Of a stretch of DNA of 64,000 bases, positions 47,770 through 56,954 are shown piece by piece; positions within the stretch are counted from its first letter, which is position 1; the number at the start of each line of letters is the position of its first letter. The stretch covers positions 3,844,001-3,908,000 of the forward strand of contig NZ_CP009451.1 in assembly GCF_000757825.1 (NCBI RefSeq), written 5' to 3'. The translations under genes and the position numbers were made by a program. The DNA comes from Cedecea neteri. Lineage in GTDB: Bacteria > Pseudomonadota > Gammaproteobacteria > Enterobacterales > Enterobacteriaceae. The notes beneath the pieces are model-generated. The model ran no database searches. It was not told where the DNA came from and was given only the letters and a program-made list of their open reading frames with translations.

Positions 47770-50700
47770 CTATGTATCTGAGCCAGACATAGAGCGCCGC
47801 CTTGTTATTTTATAATAAGTGGGATTTTCATCATCCACCTCAAAATCAGAGAAGAAGTGGTTATCTCTTAATGCTGTTAATAAACTTTGATTAGTTGAAT
47901 CAACTTCAATTTTAGGTTTGCCTCGCCCCAAAATTTTACTGAACTCCGATAAACCAAGCAGATCAAGATACTCTTTGCAAGCCGTCTTACTCAAATCCTT
48001 ACCAGGTAACAAAGCGATTAGCAGTGCTATTTTATTCTGCATATTCAGTCCCTCTGCCACAAACAGGTTTTTTTGTAACGGTTCAGAAACATCATTAGGG
48101 CTTGCTATCAATGCTGATATATTCTGTATCGCTCGACTCAAGATGAGCGACTGAGTAGAGGTTCCCCAAGTTTTATACGATGATGTCAAGAATAGAAGTT
48201 CATCTGGTTTAAAATTATTTTCTAAAATATAGTCATTGATGATCTGAGAGTAATTCTTGCCATGAATAGCCAACGGTGTTTTAACAAATTCGAGTAGCTT
48301 AATTTTCAGATCATCATCAACTTTCCAAGAAAGTATTGATATAGCCTCATCCAAAATAAAGTTATCAATCGTCATTAGTTCAACGTATGTGCTGATATTC
48401 TTATGAATATAATAGGAAAGTTGCTCCGGATAGTTATCTCGTATGAAATTAAGCGGGGCAATGCTCATACGAATAATATTTTTATCCACTAATATTTTGA
48501 ACTTATCACTCGCGATATTACTAACGCTAAAGGAGGTTTTATAAATAAGATTTAGTGAACAAATTAATTTTTCATATTTATGATTTGATAAATCATTACA
48601 AATTACAATCGACTTAAATAATTTACCTTTAAGCTCATCGTCAATGTTAATATTTTGAAAATTCAGCTCTACATGAGTTCTATTGATAAATTCGATAAGT
48701 GAGTCATCCAGCCCATCAACATGTTCAAAATAAAAGACTATATTTTCCTCAGAGCAAACAGCTCTATCTTTATTCAACAAAGATGACCATAAGGATTCGC
48801 TCTCAACCTCACTCAGAGAGGTCACGAAAGTTTGCAAAGAGTTTATATACTGCCCTTTTTGTTCATCAGATATTTTCTCATTATTAAGAACGGATAAAAC
48901 AATAGCTTCATCATCCACGATTGAACCCTCACAACTCGATAAAACCATATCCAGATAGTAATTAATATGGTTATTAACATAACTAGCCAAGGGAGAATCA
49001 GGCTGTGACATCACTAGTGTATAGTTCTTATGGCGAATATCATCTTCATTGTTAAGCGTGTAAACCTTACTCAGCATTAAGGTCAGGTTGGCAAAATTAA
49101 TATCATAAAGTGAATGCTGATAAACCTTATCAAAGAGTACTTTATTTGCGTTTTCAAATTTGATACTGACAAAAGAGACGTTAAGCAACTTAAAACCACT
49201 AATTAATTTGTCAACCTTCGGTTCTGATATTGATAAATAATCCGCCGAATCGGAGATGTAATCAGTCAGACAATCATCAATGTTAATGGCCTCAATGGAG
49301 TTATTGGCAGAATAATAGAATGTGCCTATAGAGTAGCGTTTAACCCAATCAGCAGAAAATTCACTCTCTGTCAGCGCATAAGAATAGAATTCAGGCCACT
49401 CCGTATTTAATCGATTAATGAAGCTAGGCTGAGCCCTCTCAGTTTCAAAGTAGCCGCGAATAAACTCAACTCTTCTATCTTTTCTTAGTTGTTTGAATAA
49501 ACGTTTTATTAAGTTTACTTGAGCTGGCGTTTGAAGCAGATAAGCTAATAGATCAAAATTAAGCGCCTCTTCCTGTTCAAAATCCACTTCTCGAAGGCGG
49601 GCAACGACCAGCTTGGGATTCTTGAGTTGATAAGTGAACTCTTTGCCTTTTTGATCGGTAATGCTGCGTAAAAACATCTTATCAATTCGACTCAGGCTAT
49701 TTTCATAAAAATAGGTCATATAGTCGGTATAGGTTTCATCAATATAACCATCACGAATAAGGTATTTAAGCAAATCAAAATACTCACTGCTTTTGATTTC
49801 ATTAAAATCCCTTTCTTCTCCAATTTCATTGGTATAGGTGAGTTTAAATATTTCATCAATGTTTTCTCTTGTTATTATTTCTTTAAGTTTTTTATTCCTA
49901 GAATCAACCAAACTCTCTCTTAACCTTGATATAAATTCATTAACTTCTTCTATTTTTCCATTGATTTTATTTTCAACAATTTCTTTTCTAGCCACCCTTC
50001 TCTTTTCTATATCAGCTTTCTCAAGCTGATAGTAGTGAGGATGATTATTATATTTAGATGACTCCTTATCATATATAGCATCAACCTCTTGGCTAGAATT
50101 GAGCATTTCATCATTGATTACCTCAATCTCTTTTTTTCTATCGGCAATGTCTGTTTCTATTTTTTTTATTTCTTCAGAAATAAGATTATCTTTTTCACTA
50201 AATATGGTAAAAACCATACCTTGATTAAGTTGCAACTCACTAAAATCTCGTGGGAAAATATTCTTATAAGCAATAATTGCCAACATTTTATCACAATCAA
50301 GCTCTGTTGTATTTAACTTGTTATAATAAATTTGAAATTCATTATAGATATTCTTCAACATCCTCATATCATCAATATATAACGCAATTCCTTGCAAAAA
50401 TCTTTCATTGAACAACTTGAGAATACCACCATCATCAAAATGTGAGATGAACTGATCGTAAGAGTTAGAACTATCAACAACAGGAATAACCGGGATAATA
50501 TAATCAAAGAACTTAGTTCTATCCTTAGAAATAAATATGTCATCACGAAGCAAGTAAATAAAACGTAGCGTCGGTTTCTTGTGCCCTGCTAGGGTCCTTT
50601 GAATATTAACCAGCCTATTCACCTCATGAAGACGTTCAAAGATATGATTGCTATTAAAACGGTCCATATCTTCAAAAATAATGGCATCAGCATCAACGTT

Positions 50701-51402
50701 CTCGAAAAGGTACAATACTTCATTTAAATACCGGTCAAAATAAGACTCTTCACTCTCTTCAAAAATCTCTATTTCATTGCCCTGTACATTAATTTTTTTA
50801 AAGACATTACGATTCTTTTGGGTTTTTATTAATTTATAAATAAAGATAAAAGACAGGATAGCACCTATAAAGCCGCTAATTAAAAGCGTATCATGTCTAG
50901 TCGATAATTTTAGTAGTGTCTTTAAAACGCCATCAGATAAAAGTGAAATGAACTCTACCCACTTATTAAATAGAGTGATATGCAGCACAGTTGCGATAAA
51001 TAACAGCGTGAAGATGGTATTTATCACAATGTTGCTCGTTTTTACTTTTTTCTTTACTTTAAAATGAGTCTGGGGAATATTATCAGTATTAATTTGGTGA
51101 ATTAACTGATTAAGAATTTTACCTTCTAACGCTGTTTCGCTTATGGTTTTATCTGTTTCATTAGTTTCAGCTTCCGCCGTTGCCCTGAAATGGGCAAGTG
51201 AAATATGAACAAACTTTATATTCGAATGACTTTTCTTATAGGATGCGACAAGGCTACTTTTCCCTGCGCTATATTGCCCTGATATTGCAACGTTTTTTAG
51301 ATCGTCGTTGGCAAAAACAAAATCTATCGCATTTTTATATATGCCCAGCTCAACATCGCTGATCGGCGTTAGTTTTTGAAATTTATAGCTGTCATCACTC
51401 AT
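47770..51402 (-). CDS. Large membrane-anchored P-loop NTPase, YobI/KAP-like
   Basis: This 1210-residue protein has Walker A GQYSAGKSS at residues 42-50, two hydrophobic segments inserted after it (about 124-145 and 172-192), Walker B IIFEDMDRF at 241-249 and a sensor-like FIYLLRDDIF at 281-290. Membrane helices inserted in the NTPase fold between Walker A and B are typical of KAP-type NTPases, and the motif set resembles the YobI-like branch. A coiled coil spans roughly 405-515, followed by some 700 residues of alpha-helical, leucine-rich sequence that may sense or bind a partner. The gene is AT-rich and monocistronic, with its own promoter and terminator. KAP/STAND NTPases are frequent in anti-phage loci, but a defence role here is inference. 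Confidence 0.8.
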   Translation of the reverse strand: MSDDSYKFQKLTPISDVELGIYKNAIDFVFANDDLKNVAISGQYSAGKSSLVASYKKSHSNIKFVHISLAHFRATAEAETNETDKTISETALEGKILNQLIHQINTDNIPQTHFKVKKKVKTSNIVINTIFTLLFIATVLHITLFNKWVEFISLLSDGVLKTLLKLSTRHDTLLISGFIGAILSFIFIYKLIKTQKNRNVFKKINVQGNEIEIFEESEESYFDRYLNEVLYLFENVDADAIIFEDMDRFNSNHIFERLHEVNRLVNIQRTLAGHKKPTLRFIYLLRDDIFISKDRTKFFDYIIPVIPVVDSSNSYDQFISHFDDGGILKLFNERFLQGIALYIDDMRMLKNIYNEFQIYYNKLNTTELDCDKMLAIIAYKNIFPRDFSELQLNQGMVFTIFSEKDNLISEEIKKIETDIADRKKEIEVINDEMLNSSQEVDAIYDKESSKYNNHPHYYQLEKADIEKRRVARKEIVENKINGKIEEVNEFISRLRESLVDSRNKKLKEIITRENIDEIFKLTYTNEIGEERDFNEIKSSEYFDLLKYLIRDGYIDETYTDYMTYFYENSLSRIDKMFLRSITDQKGKEFTYQLKNPKLVVARLREVDFEQEEALNFDLLAYLLQTPAQVNLIKRLFKQLRKDRRVEFIRGYFETERAQPSFINRLNTEWPEFYSYALTESEFSADWVKRYSIGTFYYSANNSIEAINIDDCLTDYISDSADYLSISEPKVDKLISGFKLLNVSFVSIKFENANKVLFDKVYQHSLYDINFANLTLMLSKVYTLNNEDDIRHKNYTLVMSQPDSPLASYVNNHINYYLDMVLSSCEGSIVDDEAIVLSVLNNEKISDEQKGQYINSLQTFVTSLSEVESESLWSSLLNKDRAVCSEENIVFYFEHVDGLDDSLIEFINRTHVELNFQNINIDDELKGKLFKSIVICNDLSNHKYEKLICSLNLIYKTSFSVSNIASDKFKILVDKNIIRMSIAPLNFIRDNYPEQLSYYIHKNISTYVELMTIDNFILDEAISILSWKVDDDLKIKLLEFVKTPLAIHGKNYSQIINDYILENNFKPDELLFLTSSYKTWGTSTQSLILSRAIQNISALIASPNDVSEPLQKNLFVAEGLNMQNKIALLIALLPGKDLSKTACKEYLDLLGLSEFSKILGRGKPKIEVDSTNQSLLTALRDNHFFSDFEVDDENPTYYKITRRRSMSGSDT

Positions 51403-51484
51403 TGATATCCTTTCCCCATCTTCACCGAGAGAGCTACTTCTCAGAAGTTAATCAAACAAAATCATACAGATAAAATTTCGCCCT

Positions 51485-51493
51485 ATTATAGCA
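51485..51493 (-). promoter_or_regulatory. Extended -10 promoter of the large NTPase gene
   Basis: On the minus strand TGCTATAAT forms a perfect extended -10 element about 80 bases before the ATG at 51402. No good -35 is seen, which is tolerated in extended -10 promoters. AAGGATATCA precedes the start codon. Confidence 0.5.
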
Positions 51494-51755
51494 GAAACAA
51501 AGCTAAAGATTAGCCAAAGCCCCGTTGTTTTTCTTCACCTATCCCTCTGATTTCACGCTACTGTTAGCACTGGCAATGCCTAAAAACCTTGCTCGTAAAG
51601 AACACAATGGCAAGTCAGCAAAACAATACTTTACAATTTAGCGCAGTTAAAAACAGAGTTTATTGAACAAGAATAATCACCAAAATTTTGCCTTGGACTT
51701 GTATTCCTTGATATTTACTAATAAAGCCATATGGATTAAGACATTTACGAAGTAG

Positions 51756-51783
51756 CAATGTCCGCTCCTGGCACGAAGCGGAT
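51756..51783 (+). repeat. Dispersed 28-base repeat, copy 1
   Basis: The sequence begins CAATGTCCGCTCCTGGCACG and ends AAGCGGAT. GTCCGCT and AAGCGGA are imperfect inverted arms. A second copy at 54383-54410 matches it at 23 of 28 positions in the same orientation. Confidence 0.6.
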
Positions 51784-51904
51784 TAGAGGAATGGTCTCCT
51801 GGTATGAGCGATAAGTAGAAGTTAATACTTATCTACCGACAATGAAAAGATTACGAAAACAATGGCGCTTGTTAAGCGCTCCGGTCTAAACAGCTAAGAA
51901 GCAA

Positions 51905-51929
51905 CGCCCATGATGTGAAAAAATGGGCG
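51905..51929 (-). terminator. Hairpin after the DUF3800 gene
   Basis: CGCCCAT and ATGGGCG pair around an 11-base loop, 13 bases beyond the DUF3800 stop codon. A T-run after the stem on the minus strand is poor, so terminator function is uncertain. Confidence 0.4.
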
Positions 51930-51941
51930 CGAACCCCTTTT

Positions 51942-53078
51942 TTATCTCCGCCCAGCAAACAAATCATTTTTATAAGACTCAAAAACCGTTTTAACAGAGA
52001 AGAACATTTCACGACAATGATTGTCGGTTCTGTCTAAAAGATCTTCAAATAGTTGAAAGTTCTCTTCCTGACGTGATGATAAACCACCTCTAATCTCAGC
52101 AAGCTCTTCAGGAGAATATGTATCAATAAAAGTGTAATATTCTCTTAGAATACCGGATATAGCATCGCTAACCTGAATCAATGTCACATCTTTTGAATTA
52201 TGAAATGAATAATCAATGTCTGAGGTGAAATCTGGATGATTACCTATGCCTGCAGCGATTATTTTCTCAATACGTGGTTCCTGATCAAATAAATGTTTTG
52301 AATGCCTAAACATCATTGCTCTCATCTTATAGAAAAGAGAGTAATCTTCGATAATAGGTGTTTTAGCTTTATCAGATAATAGGGTGAGTTCATCTATATC
52401 TTGACACTTTTTGAAAAAGAAAGACAATGTTAACTGATTAAAAGCAAGCTGGTTACTTGATTCTTTCTCTTTTAACTTTAACCCTGAGCGTTCTGAAAAT
52501 TTAGCCAAATCTTTGATGAATTCTTTTTCTTTACCAAAAACCTCAGGAAAATTATATTTGGATAATAGCTCAAAAAAATCTTTAGCATTTGTTGTTATAA
52601 CATCATAAAGGGCATCCTTATGAATTTTCATGAAGTGCTCAAGATTAAATTCAGACGTTCCAGTGGGGATTATTTTATTATCAAGGGCGTATATTATACA
52701 GTCATCGATAACATCTATATAAGACCAATATACAAGGTTTAGATGAAAGCAGTGAACATAAAGTTCTGAGTCTACAAGCCACTTTAAGAAAGTCCCTGTT
52801 TTCTTACGTCCGATGATGTCCGGAAATTCACCTTTACCAAACACAGCAGCTTTAAGTTCTTCTCCTTGCGCCAGCTTAAGAGTCTCGATCAGAGCATTAG
52901 CATCAGCAGTTGTAGAATTTCCACGATGAGCAACACCAGCTAAGAAGAAATGTAGCCCTTTCCGTTGAACGTTGTAGCCACTGAAATCTTCACGTATGTA
53001 GAACTTACGATCATTGCCACTTTCGTCATAATAGAAGGTATATCTGTTGTCGGGTGAGTCAAAGAAAGGTATTTCCAT
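51942..53078 (-). CDS. DUF3800 family protein (putative RNase H-like nuclease)
   Basis: This 378-residue protein carries the DUF3800 N-terminal signature YYDESG, with Asp18, Glu19, Ser20 and Gly21. It also has the C-terminal conserved block NSKDVTLIQVSDAISGILRE near residues 290-310, with an aspartate in IQVSD. These paired acidic motifs underlie the prediction that DUF3800 proteins have an RNase H-like fold with a metal-dependent nuclease or phosphatase site. Members are common in prophages and defence islands. The gene is AT-rich with long lysine- and phenylalanine-rich stretches. Biochemical activity is unproven. A 194-base gap separates it from the next upstream gene on the same strand. 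Confidence 0.78.
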   Translation of the reverse strand: MEIPFFDSPDNRYTFYYDESGNDRKFYIREDFSGYNVQRKGLHFFLAGVAHRGNSTTADANALIETLKLAQGEELKAAVFGKGEFPDIIGRKKTGTFLKWLVDSELYVHCFHLNLVYWSYIDVIDDCIIYALDNKIIPTGTSEFNLEHFMKIHKDALYDVITTNAKDFFELLSKYNFPEVFGKEKEFIKDLAKFSERSGLKLKEKESSNQLAFNQLTLSFFFKKCQDIDELTLLSDKAKTPIIEDYSLFYKMRAMMFRHSKHLFDQEPRIEKIIAAGIGNHPDFTSDIDYSFHNSKDVTLIQVSDAISGILREYYTFIDTYSPEELAEIRGGLSSRQEENFQLFEDLLDRTDNHCREMFFSVKTVFESYKNDLFAGRR

Positions 53079-53272
53079 GATAGGTAATAATTCCTTAGTG
53101 CGATGTTTATGAACTAATTTTTCTGAACTGTAAATTTAAGCGCCAGTTACTTCCGTCTGATATAATACTGCTAATCAAAGTTTGCTTTCCACGGTGTAAC
53201 TGGGGAGGTAATTATACTGTCCATCAAGCCAAGTGACTTAGAAATATCATTTATCTGTTCTATTGAATTGTT

Positions 53273-54142
53273 TTAACCTGTTCTGACCAACACTACCGCG
53301 CGTGGCTTTGATCGATCATCTGTCCAAGAGGATTCTTCGTTAGTCAATTCTAGTCCATCCAGCAACTCATTTGGTAACTCGGAGTCAGGATGCATTTCCT
53401 GGAGCGATGAGAGCACACTACGTAACCAATTTCGTATTTCAACGGATTCAGATGAACCATATATTAATTGTTGGAGAGGTGACCCTATCAAGCCCAATTC
53501 AAGAGCTTCCCCAAAGGTATACATGCAGCAAGTCGCTGTCCTCTCATGATAGTGACCTATTTTGCGAACTTGGCCTAATGGAGTCCCCCACTGAAGAGTT
53601 CCCGACCGCGTGGCATTGTTTTTCAAGGGGCTGAGTCCATCTGCTACAAAGTAGGCAAAATCAAAACCCGAGCCTTTTGGATAAAAGACACCAAATGTAC
53701 CTATAGAGGGTAGCAGGGCATGAGAAAGTAGATTGCAAGGAAGTTGCATTTTTGCTGTAGCAGCTTTTATTGATGGGCGGTTTGATAGCAAATCCCATTG
53801 TTCTAAATTTGCGCGAAAATTATATGGAACAGACGTTATAGGATCACAAATCAGCGAGTTATTAGTGACCTTTGCTTGATTAAAAGTAATACGTGCAGCA
53901 CTAGGGTTTCCCGCCGGGTAATGGATGATCATTACGTCACATAATTCACATCTAGGGACTGCTCGTCCAGCACCTCGAGCAGCGCTAAATGTCACTTGAT
54001 AACGATTACCATGAAATTCCTGCGCCAGCGCATTATACCCAAGAGCATTGAATGCGTGGATAAATGCACGAAAAAGAGCTATTTCGCCATGGGCACTTGA
54101 TGAAGTCATGTGAAAGGCTCTCTGAAGAACTTTTCCGATCAT
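53273..54142 (-). CDS. Uncharacterised protein with a possible PD-(D/E)xK nuclease core
   Basis: This 289-residue protein starts MIGKVLQRAFHMTSSSAHGE with GAGGAAG well placed upstream. A helix with Glu20 (GEIALFRAFIHAFNALGYNA) is followed by Asp69 in CELCDVMIIHY and then QAK at residues 89-91 in ARITFNQAKVT. The order Glu, Asp, QxK with strand-like spacing matches restriction-endonuclease-like cores, including the QxK variant known in Mrr-type enzymes. The rest is not recognised. The fold assignment comes from reading motifs only and could be wrong. It lies upstream of the DUF3800 gene on the same strand inside the AT-rich island. Confidence 0.6.
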   Translation of the reverse strand: MIGKVLQRAFHMTSSSAHGEIALFRAFIHAFNALGYNALAQEFHGNRYQVTFSAARGAGRAVPRCELCDVMIIHYPAGNPSAARITFNQAKVTNNSLICDPITSVPYNFRANLEQWDLLSNRPSIKAATAKMQLPCNLLSHALLPSIGTFGVFYPKGSGFDFAYFVADGLSPLKNNATRSGTLQWGTPLGQVRKIGHYHERTATCCMYTFGEALELGLIGSPLQQLIYGSSESVEIRNWLRSVLSSLQEMHPDSELPNELLDGLELTNEESSWTDDRSKPRAVVLVRTG

Positions 54143-54382
54143 TAGATATAGCTTCCTCGATTTCTAACCCTTTGGAGATAATGACAATCTGCCAAATTAG
54201 CAACGAATTACCCTATAGCGTCTGCAACAATTTCGCTCATTTTAACATAGCAACATTAGGCGCCATCGCCTTGAATATGTAACACATTTGTTTTCTTATT
54301 GTATCGATATTGATCCAGCCAGGGTAAGCAATGTGATTAACAACCAAAGATAAAAAAGACTGATGAGATGCGTTTATTCAAA

Positions 54383-54410
54383 CAATGTCCGCTTCAGGCA
54401 CTAAGCAGAC
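54383..54410 (+). repeat. Dispersed 28-base repeat, copy 2
   Basis: It begins CAATGTCCGCTTCAGGCACT and ends AAGCAGAC. It differs from copy 1 at 51756-51783 at five positions and has the same orientation. Together they bracket the DUF3800 and nuclease-like genes. Confidence 0.6.
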
Positions 54411-54420
54411 AGAAAAACTA

Positions 54421-54449
54421 CCCCAATCCCCCACCCACCACCAGCCCCC
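54421..54449 (-). repeat. C-rich element, inverted counterpart of the left-edge G-rich element
   Basis: On the minus strand it reads GGGTGGGGGATTGGGG (54436-54421), which matches 14 of 16 positions of 46462-46477 on the plus strand. Four G-runs within 29 bases also fit a G-quadruplex motif. Confidence 0.5.
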
Positions 54450-54508
54450 AAATCTCACAGTTGCCCTTTACCCGGCGATTGGCTAGTATCAGGCTAGCTT
54501 CTCGCAAG

Positions 54509-54524
54509 TCGTAAACGTTAACGT
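54509..54524 (+). promoter_or_regulatory. PurR-like operator upstream of the MFS gene
   Basis: TCGTAAACGTTAACGT agrees with the PurR consensus ACGCAAACGTTTGCGT at 12 of 16 positions, including the central AAACGTT. It overlaps a perfect 12-base palindrome AACGTTAACGTT and lies 56 bases before the MFS start. Another LacI-family repressor could also use such a site. Confidence 0.4.
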
Positions 54525-54579
54525 TATCCAACGTACATATTCTCCCCGGCATTCGGGGTAATTGTACTTGGGTAATATC

Positions 54580-55785
54580 ATGGCACTTTTTACATCCCCC
54601 GTTATTGCGTACCGCAAGCCCCACGTTCTGGGCTTTATCCTCTATTTCATTGTCGGCCTGGTCGACGGCGCGATTGTGCCCTTTTTCCCGCTGTGGGCGC
54701 AGCAGTCTGCCGCTATCCCGGTGGAGTTTATTGGCCTGCTGTTCGGCTGCTATGCCGGGGGCGAGCTGCTGGCCGCGCCGTTTATCGGCGGCATTGCCGA
54801 TCGCGTGGGCAGAAGGCCCGTTTTGATTATTTCGGCGACCGGCGTCGGGGCGGGCTTTATCGCGCTGTTCTTTGCGCACGGCGTCTTTGCCGCCGCCGCA
54901 GTGTTGATCGTCATTGGCCTGTTTGAGTCGGTGCTGCATCCGACCATCTACACCATTGTGGCGGACGCCACGCCAGCTGCGGAGCACCGACGCCAGTTCA
55001 GCATGATGCGCGTGTGTTCCGGCGCGGGCGCTATAGCCGGGCCGCTGCTGGGTACGGTGCTGGTGCAAGAGGGGCTGGGTTACGTTTTTCTGGCCGGAGG
55101 TTCGGTGATGGTTGCGGGCGGTCTGATGCTGGCGATTTGCCTGTCGGAAACGCGTTCGTTAGCCGCTGATGCGGAAGATGAGGGCGATGAAGAAGGGTTT
55201 AGCGCGCTGCTGCCCGCGTTCCGGGATAGTCGCCTGGCCGTGCTGCTAATGTGGGTGCTGCTGTTGGGCGTGGCCGGGAGCTGGGTGGAAGCCGTCATGC
55301 CGCTGCATGCCAGCAATCAGATGGGAATGAGTGCGGCCAGCATCGGCTATTTGTTCGCGTTTGGCGCGGGGGTTAACACGGTTGGCCAGCTCGCCTTAAC
55401 GAAGCTGTTTGCCCGACGCTCGCCGTTATTTATCACCCTCAGCGCAGGCTCCTCGCTTATCACCGCCTTTGTTTTGCTGCTGGCTTATCCTCACGTCGTG
55501 ACGCTGGTGATGGCGGTCTGCCTCTATTCGCTGTCCCAGATGATGACCGGCCCGCTGATCCCGACGGCGGTGAACAAGTTAGCCCCGGCGCGGTTACGCG
55601 CGACGTACATGGCCGCGCTTTCGGTGGTGAGCGATCTGCAGGGATCTGTGGGGCCGGCTACCGGCACGGCACTGTTCGCGCTTTCGTTTACGCTGCCGTG
55701 GGCGGTGGGCATTCCTCTGGTCTTGCTGGCGGTAACCGGGTTGGGGCTGGCGCTCTCGGCAGGGGATAAATCGGCTACTCGTTAA
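54580..55785 (+). CDS. MFS transporter next to mnmH and purEK
   Basis: This 401-residue protein starts [20 protein letters not shown] and has about twelve helices. The MFS motif A appears as [15 protein letters not shown] near residues 71-85, and an acidic cytoplasmic loop between the two halves ([10 protein letters not shown] near residue 205) separates the six-helix bundles. The substrate is unknown. The closeness to purEK and a PurR-like site suggest a purine-related compound, which is inference. Its last 11 bases overlap the convergent mnmH gene. Base composition matches the core genome. Confidence 0.82.
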   Translation: MALFTSPVIAYRKPHVLGFILYFIVGLVDGAIVPFFPLWAQQSAAIPVEFIGLLFGCYAGGELLAAPFIGGIADRVGRRPVLIISATGVGAGFIALFFAHGVFAAAAVLIVIGLFESVLHPTIYTIVADATPAAEHRRQFSMMRVCSGAGAIAGPLLGTVLVQEGLGYVFLAGGSVMVAGGLMLAICLSETRSLAADAEDEGDEEGFSALLPAFRDSRLAVLLMWVLLLGVAGSWVEAVMPLHASNQMGMSAASIGYLFAFGAGVNTVGQLALTKLFARRSPLFITLSAGSSLITAFVLLLAYPHVVTLVMAVCLYSLSQMMTGPLIPTAVNKLAPARLRATYMAALSVVSDLQGSVGPATGTALFALSFTLPWAVGIPLVLLAVTGLGLALSAGDKSATR

Positions 55786-56872
55786 TGCTGCGCAGCCAGG
55801 ACTCGACCTGCTGGTAATCTCCCCGGAAGACAATCTGGTCGGCCTTCTGGCTGAGCTGATAGCGGTACATCGGGTCGTAATACTCTTTCAGCAGCGGCGA
55901 CAGCCAGGCCAGATGGCCTTCGCAGGAGCCAGTTTTCCGCTGGGTGAGCAGCGCTTCGTCTAGCTTCGCGGTGAACTGCTGGAAGCGCTCCATGCCCAGG
56001 CGGCGGCGGATGGCAAACAGGCCGTGGTGCAGGTACTCGGCGTAATCGCGCCATGCGCTTTCTTCATCGCTGACGGATAAAAACGCCTCGATCATCTGCT
56101 CGAAGTATTCGTTTTTGAGGCGCTCCAGCCGCAGTTCGAACGGATCGTCGATCGCCACAATGCGCGAGCGCAGCATCTGTTCTCTGAAGGCTTCGGGGAT
56201 ATGGCGGGAGCCAATCATCCGGCCTTCATCTTCCACAACCAGCGTTTTGGGCCCGGTCGGGCTGATTTTGAGCAGGGTGACGGCGAGGTTGTTTTCGAAG
56301 CTGGCCTGAGAAGGCTGCGCCACAATCGTGCGGCCAAACGACGAGCCGCGATGGTGCGCCAGGCCTTCAAGGTCAACGCCCGTCGGCTGCGAGCGGATAA
56401 GGATGGTTTTGCCGCAGCCGGTGTTGCCGCTGATGATAATCATCGGCCACTGCGAACGGGTGTCGATTACCTGCATGGCATGCTGGCGCAGGGCTTTGTA
56501 GCCGCCGGTGACCAGCGGGTATTCGAGGCCGTTTTCCCGCAGCCAGTGCTGTACGATGTGGCTACGCATCCCGCCCCGGGCGCAGCATAAATAGCCTTCA
56601 GGCTGCTGGCGGCAGCTCTCCAGCCAGCGTTCGACCCGGCTGGCTTTTCGCTCGCCGCTGACCAGCCGGTGCCCCAGTTCGACGGCGGCCTGCTGGCCCT
56701 GCTGCTTATAGCATGTCCCGATCTGCGCGCGTTCATCGTCCAGCATCAGAGGTAAGTTATGGGCAGCGGGCATCGCTCCCTGAGCGAACTCTACCGGGGC
56801 GCGAACGTCTATCAGCGGAATGTCGTTGAGCAGCAGGCGGTCGTAGTCCTGCGCGTTAGAGCGTTTTTCCAT
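55775..56872 (-). CDS. mnmH: tRNA 2-selenouridine synthase MnmH (SelU/YbbB)
   Basis: MnmH converts 2-thiouridine to 2-selenouridine at the wobble position of certain tRNAs, through an S-geranyl intermediate. The 365-residue protein has an N-terminal rhodanese domain with the catalytic Cys97 in [13 protein letters not shown]-loop domain follows (GNTGCGKT, residues 149-156). Length is like E. coli YbbB (364). It lies between the MFS gene (convergent, overlapping by 11 bases) and purK. Confidence 0.95.
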   Translation of the reverse strand: MEKRSNAQDYDRLLLNDIPLIDVRAPVEFAQGAMPAAHNLPLMLDDERAQIGTCYKQQGQQAAVELGHRLVSGERKASRVERWLESCRQQPEGYLCCARGGMRSHIVQHWLRENGLEYPLVTGGYKALRQHAMQVIDTRSQWPMIIISGNTGCGKTILIRSQPTGVDLEGLAHHRGSSFGRTIVAQPSQASFENNLAVTLLKISPTGPKTLVVEDEGRMIGSRHIPEAFREQMLRSRIVAIDDPFELRLERLKNEYFEQMIEAFLSVSDEESAWRDYAEYLHHGLFAIRRRLGMERFQQFTAKLDEALLTQRKTGSCEGHLAWLSPLLKEYYDPMYRYQLSQKADQIVFRGDYQQVESWLRSINE

Positions 56873-56954
56873 GGCATAACCTTAGTCTGAAGCGGCGTAA
56901 CGTGGGGGATTGTGCGCTTCTGGTCGGGCAAAGGAAAGGGAAAGGGGGAAATTG

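Larger units (their letters stand above)
51403..51941. other. 539-base intergenic region between the NTPase and DUF3800 genes
   Basis: It holds the NTPase promoter, one copy of the 28-base repeat (51756-51783), an eight-base inverted repeat GATAAGTA/TACTTATC (51810-51833), and a hairpin downstream of the DUF3800 gene (51905-51929). No reading frame of convincing length or start was found. The two genes share strand but the spacing and hairpins make an operon unlikely. Confidence 0.5.
54143..54579. other. 437-base intergenic region at the right edge of the island
   Basis: It contains the promoter region of the nuclease-like gene, the second copy of the 28-base repeat (54383-54410), a C-rich stretch (54421-54449), and a PurR-like site (54509-54524). 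Composition changes from AT-rich to the host level near 54420. No supported reading frame was found. Confidence 0.5.

Noticed and set aside
51576..51641. 21-codon frame starting MPKNLARKEHNGK in the gap between the NTPase and DUF3800 genes
   Set aside because: There is no ribosome binding site and the length is within chance expectation.
46420..54579. CRISPR array, tRNA gene, integrase or transposase in the island
   Set aside because: No regularly spaced repeats, no cloverleaf-like sequence and no recombinase motifs were found. The 28-base repeat occurs only twice, 2.6 kb apart.
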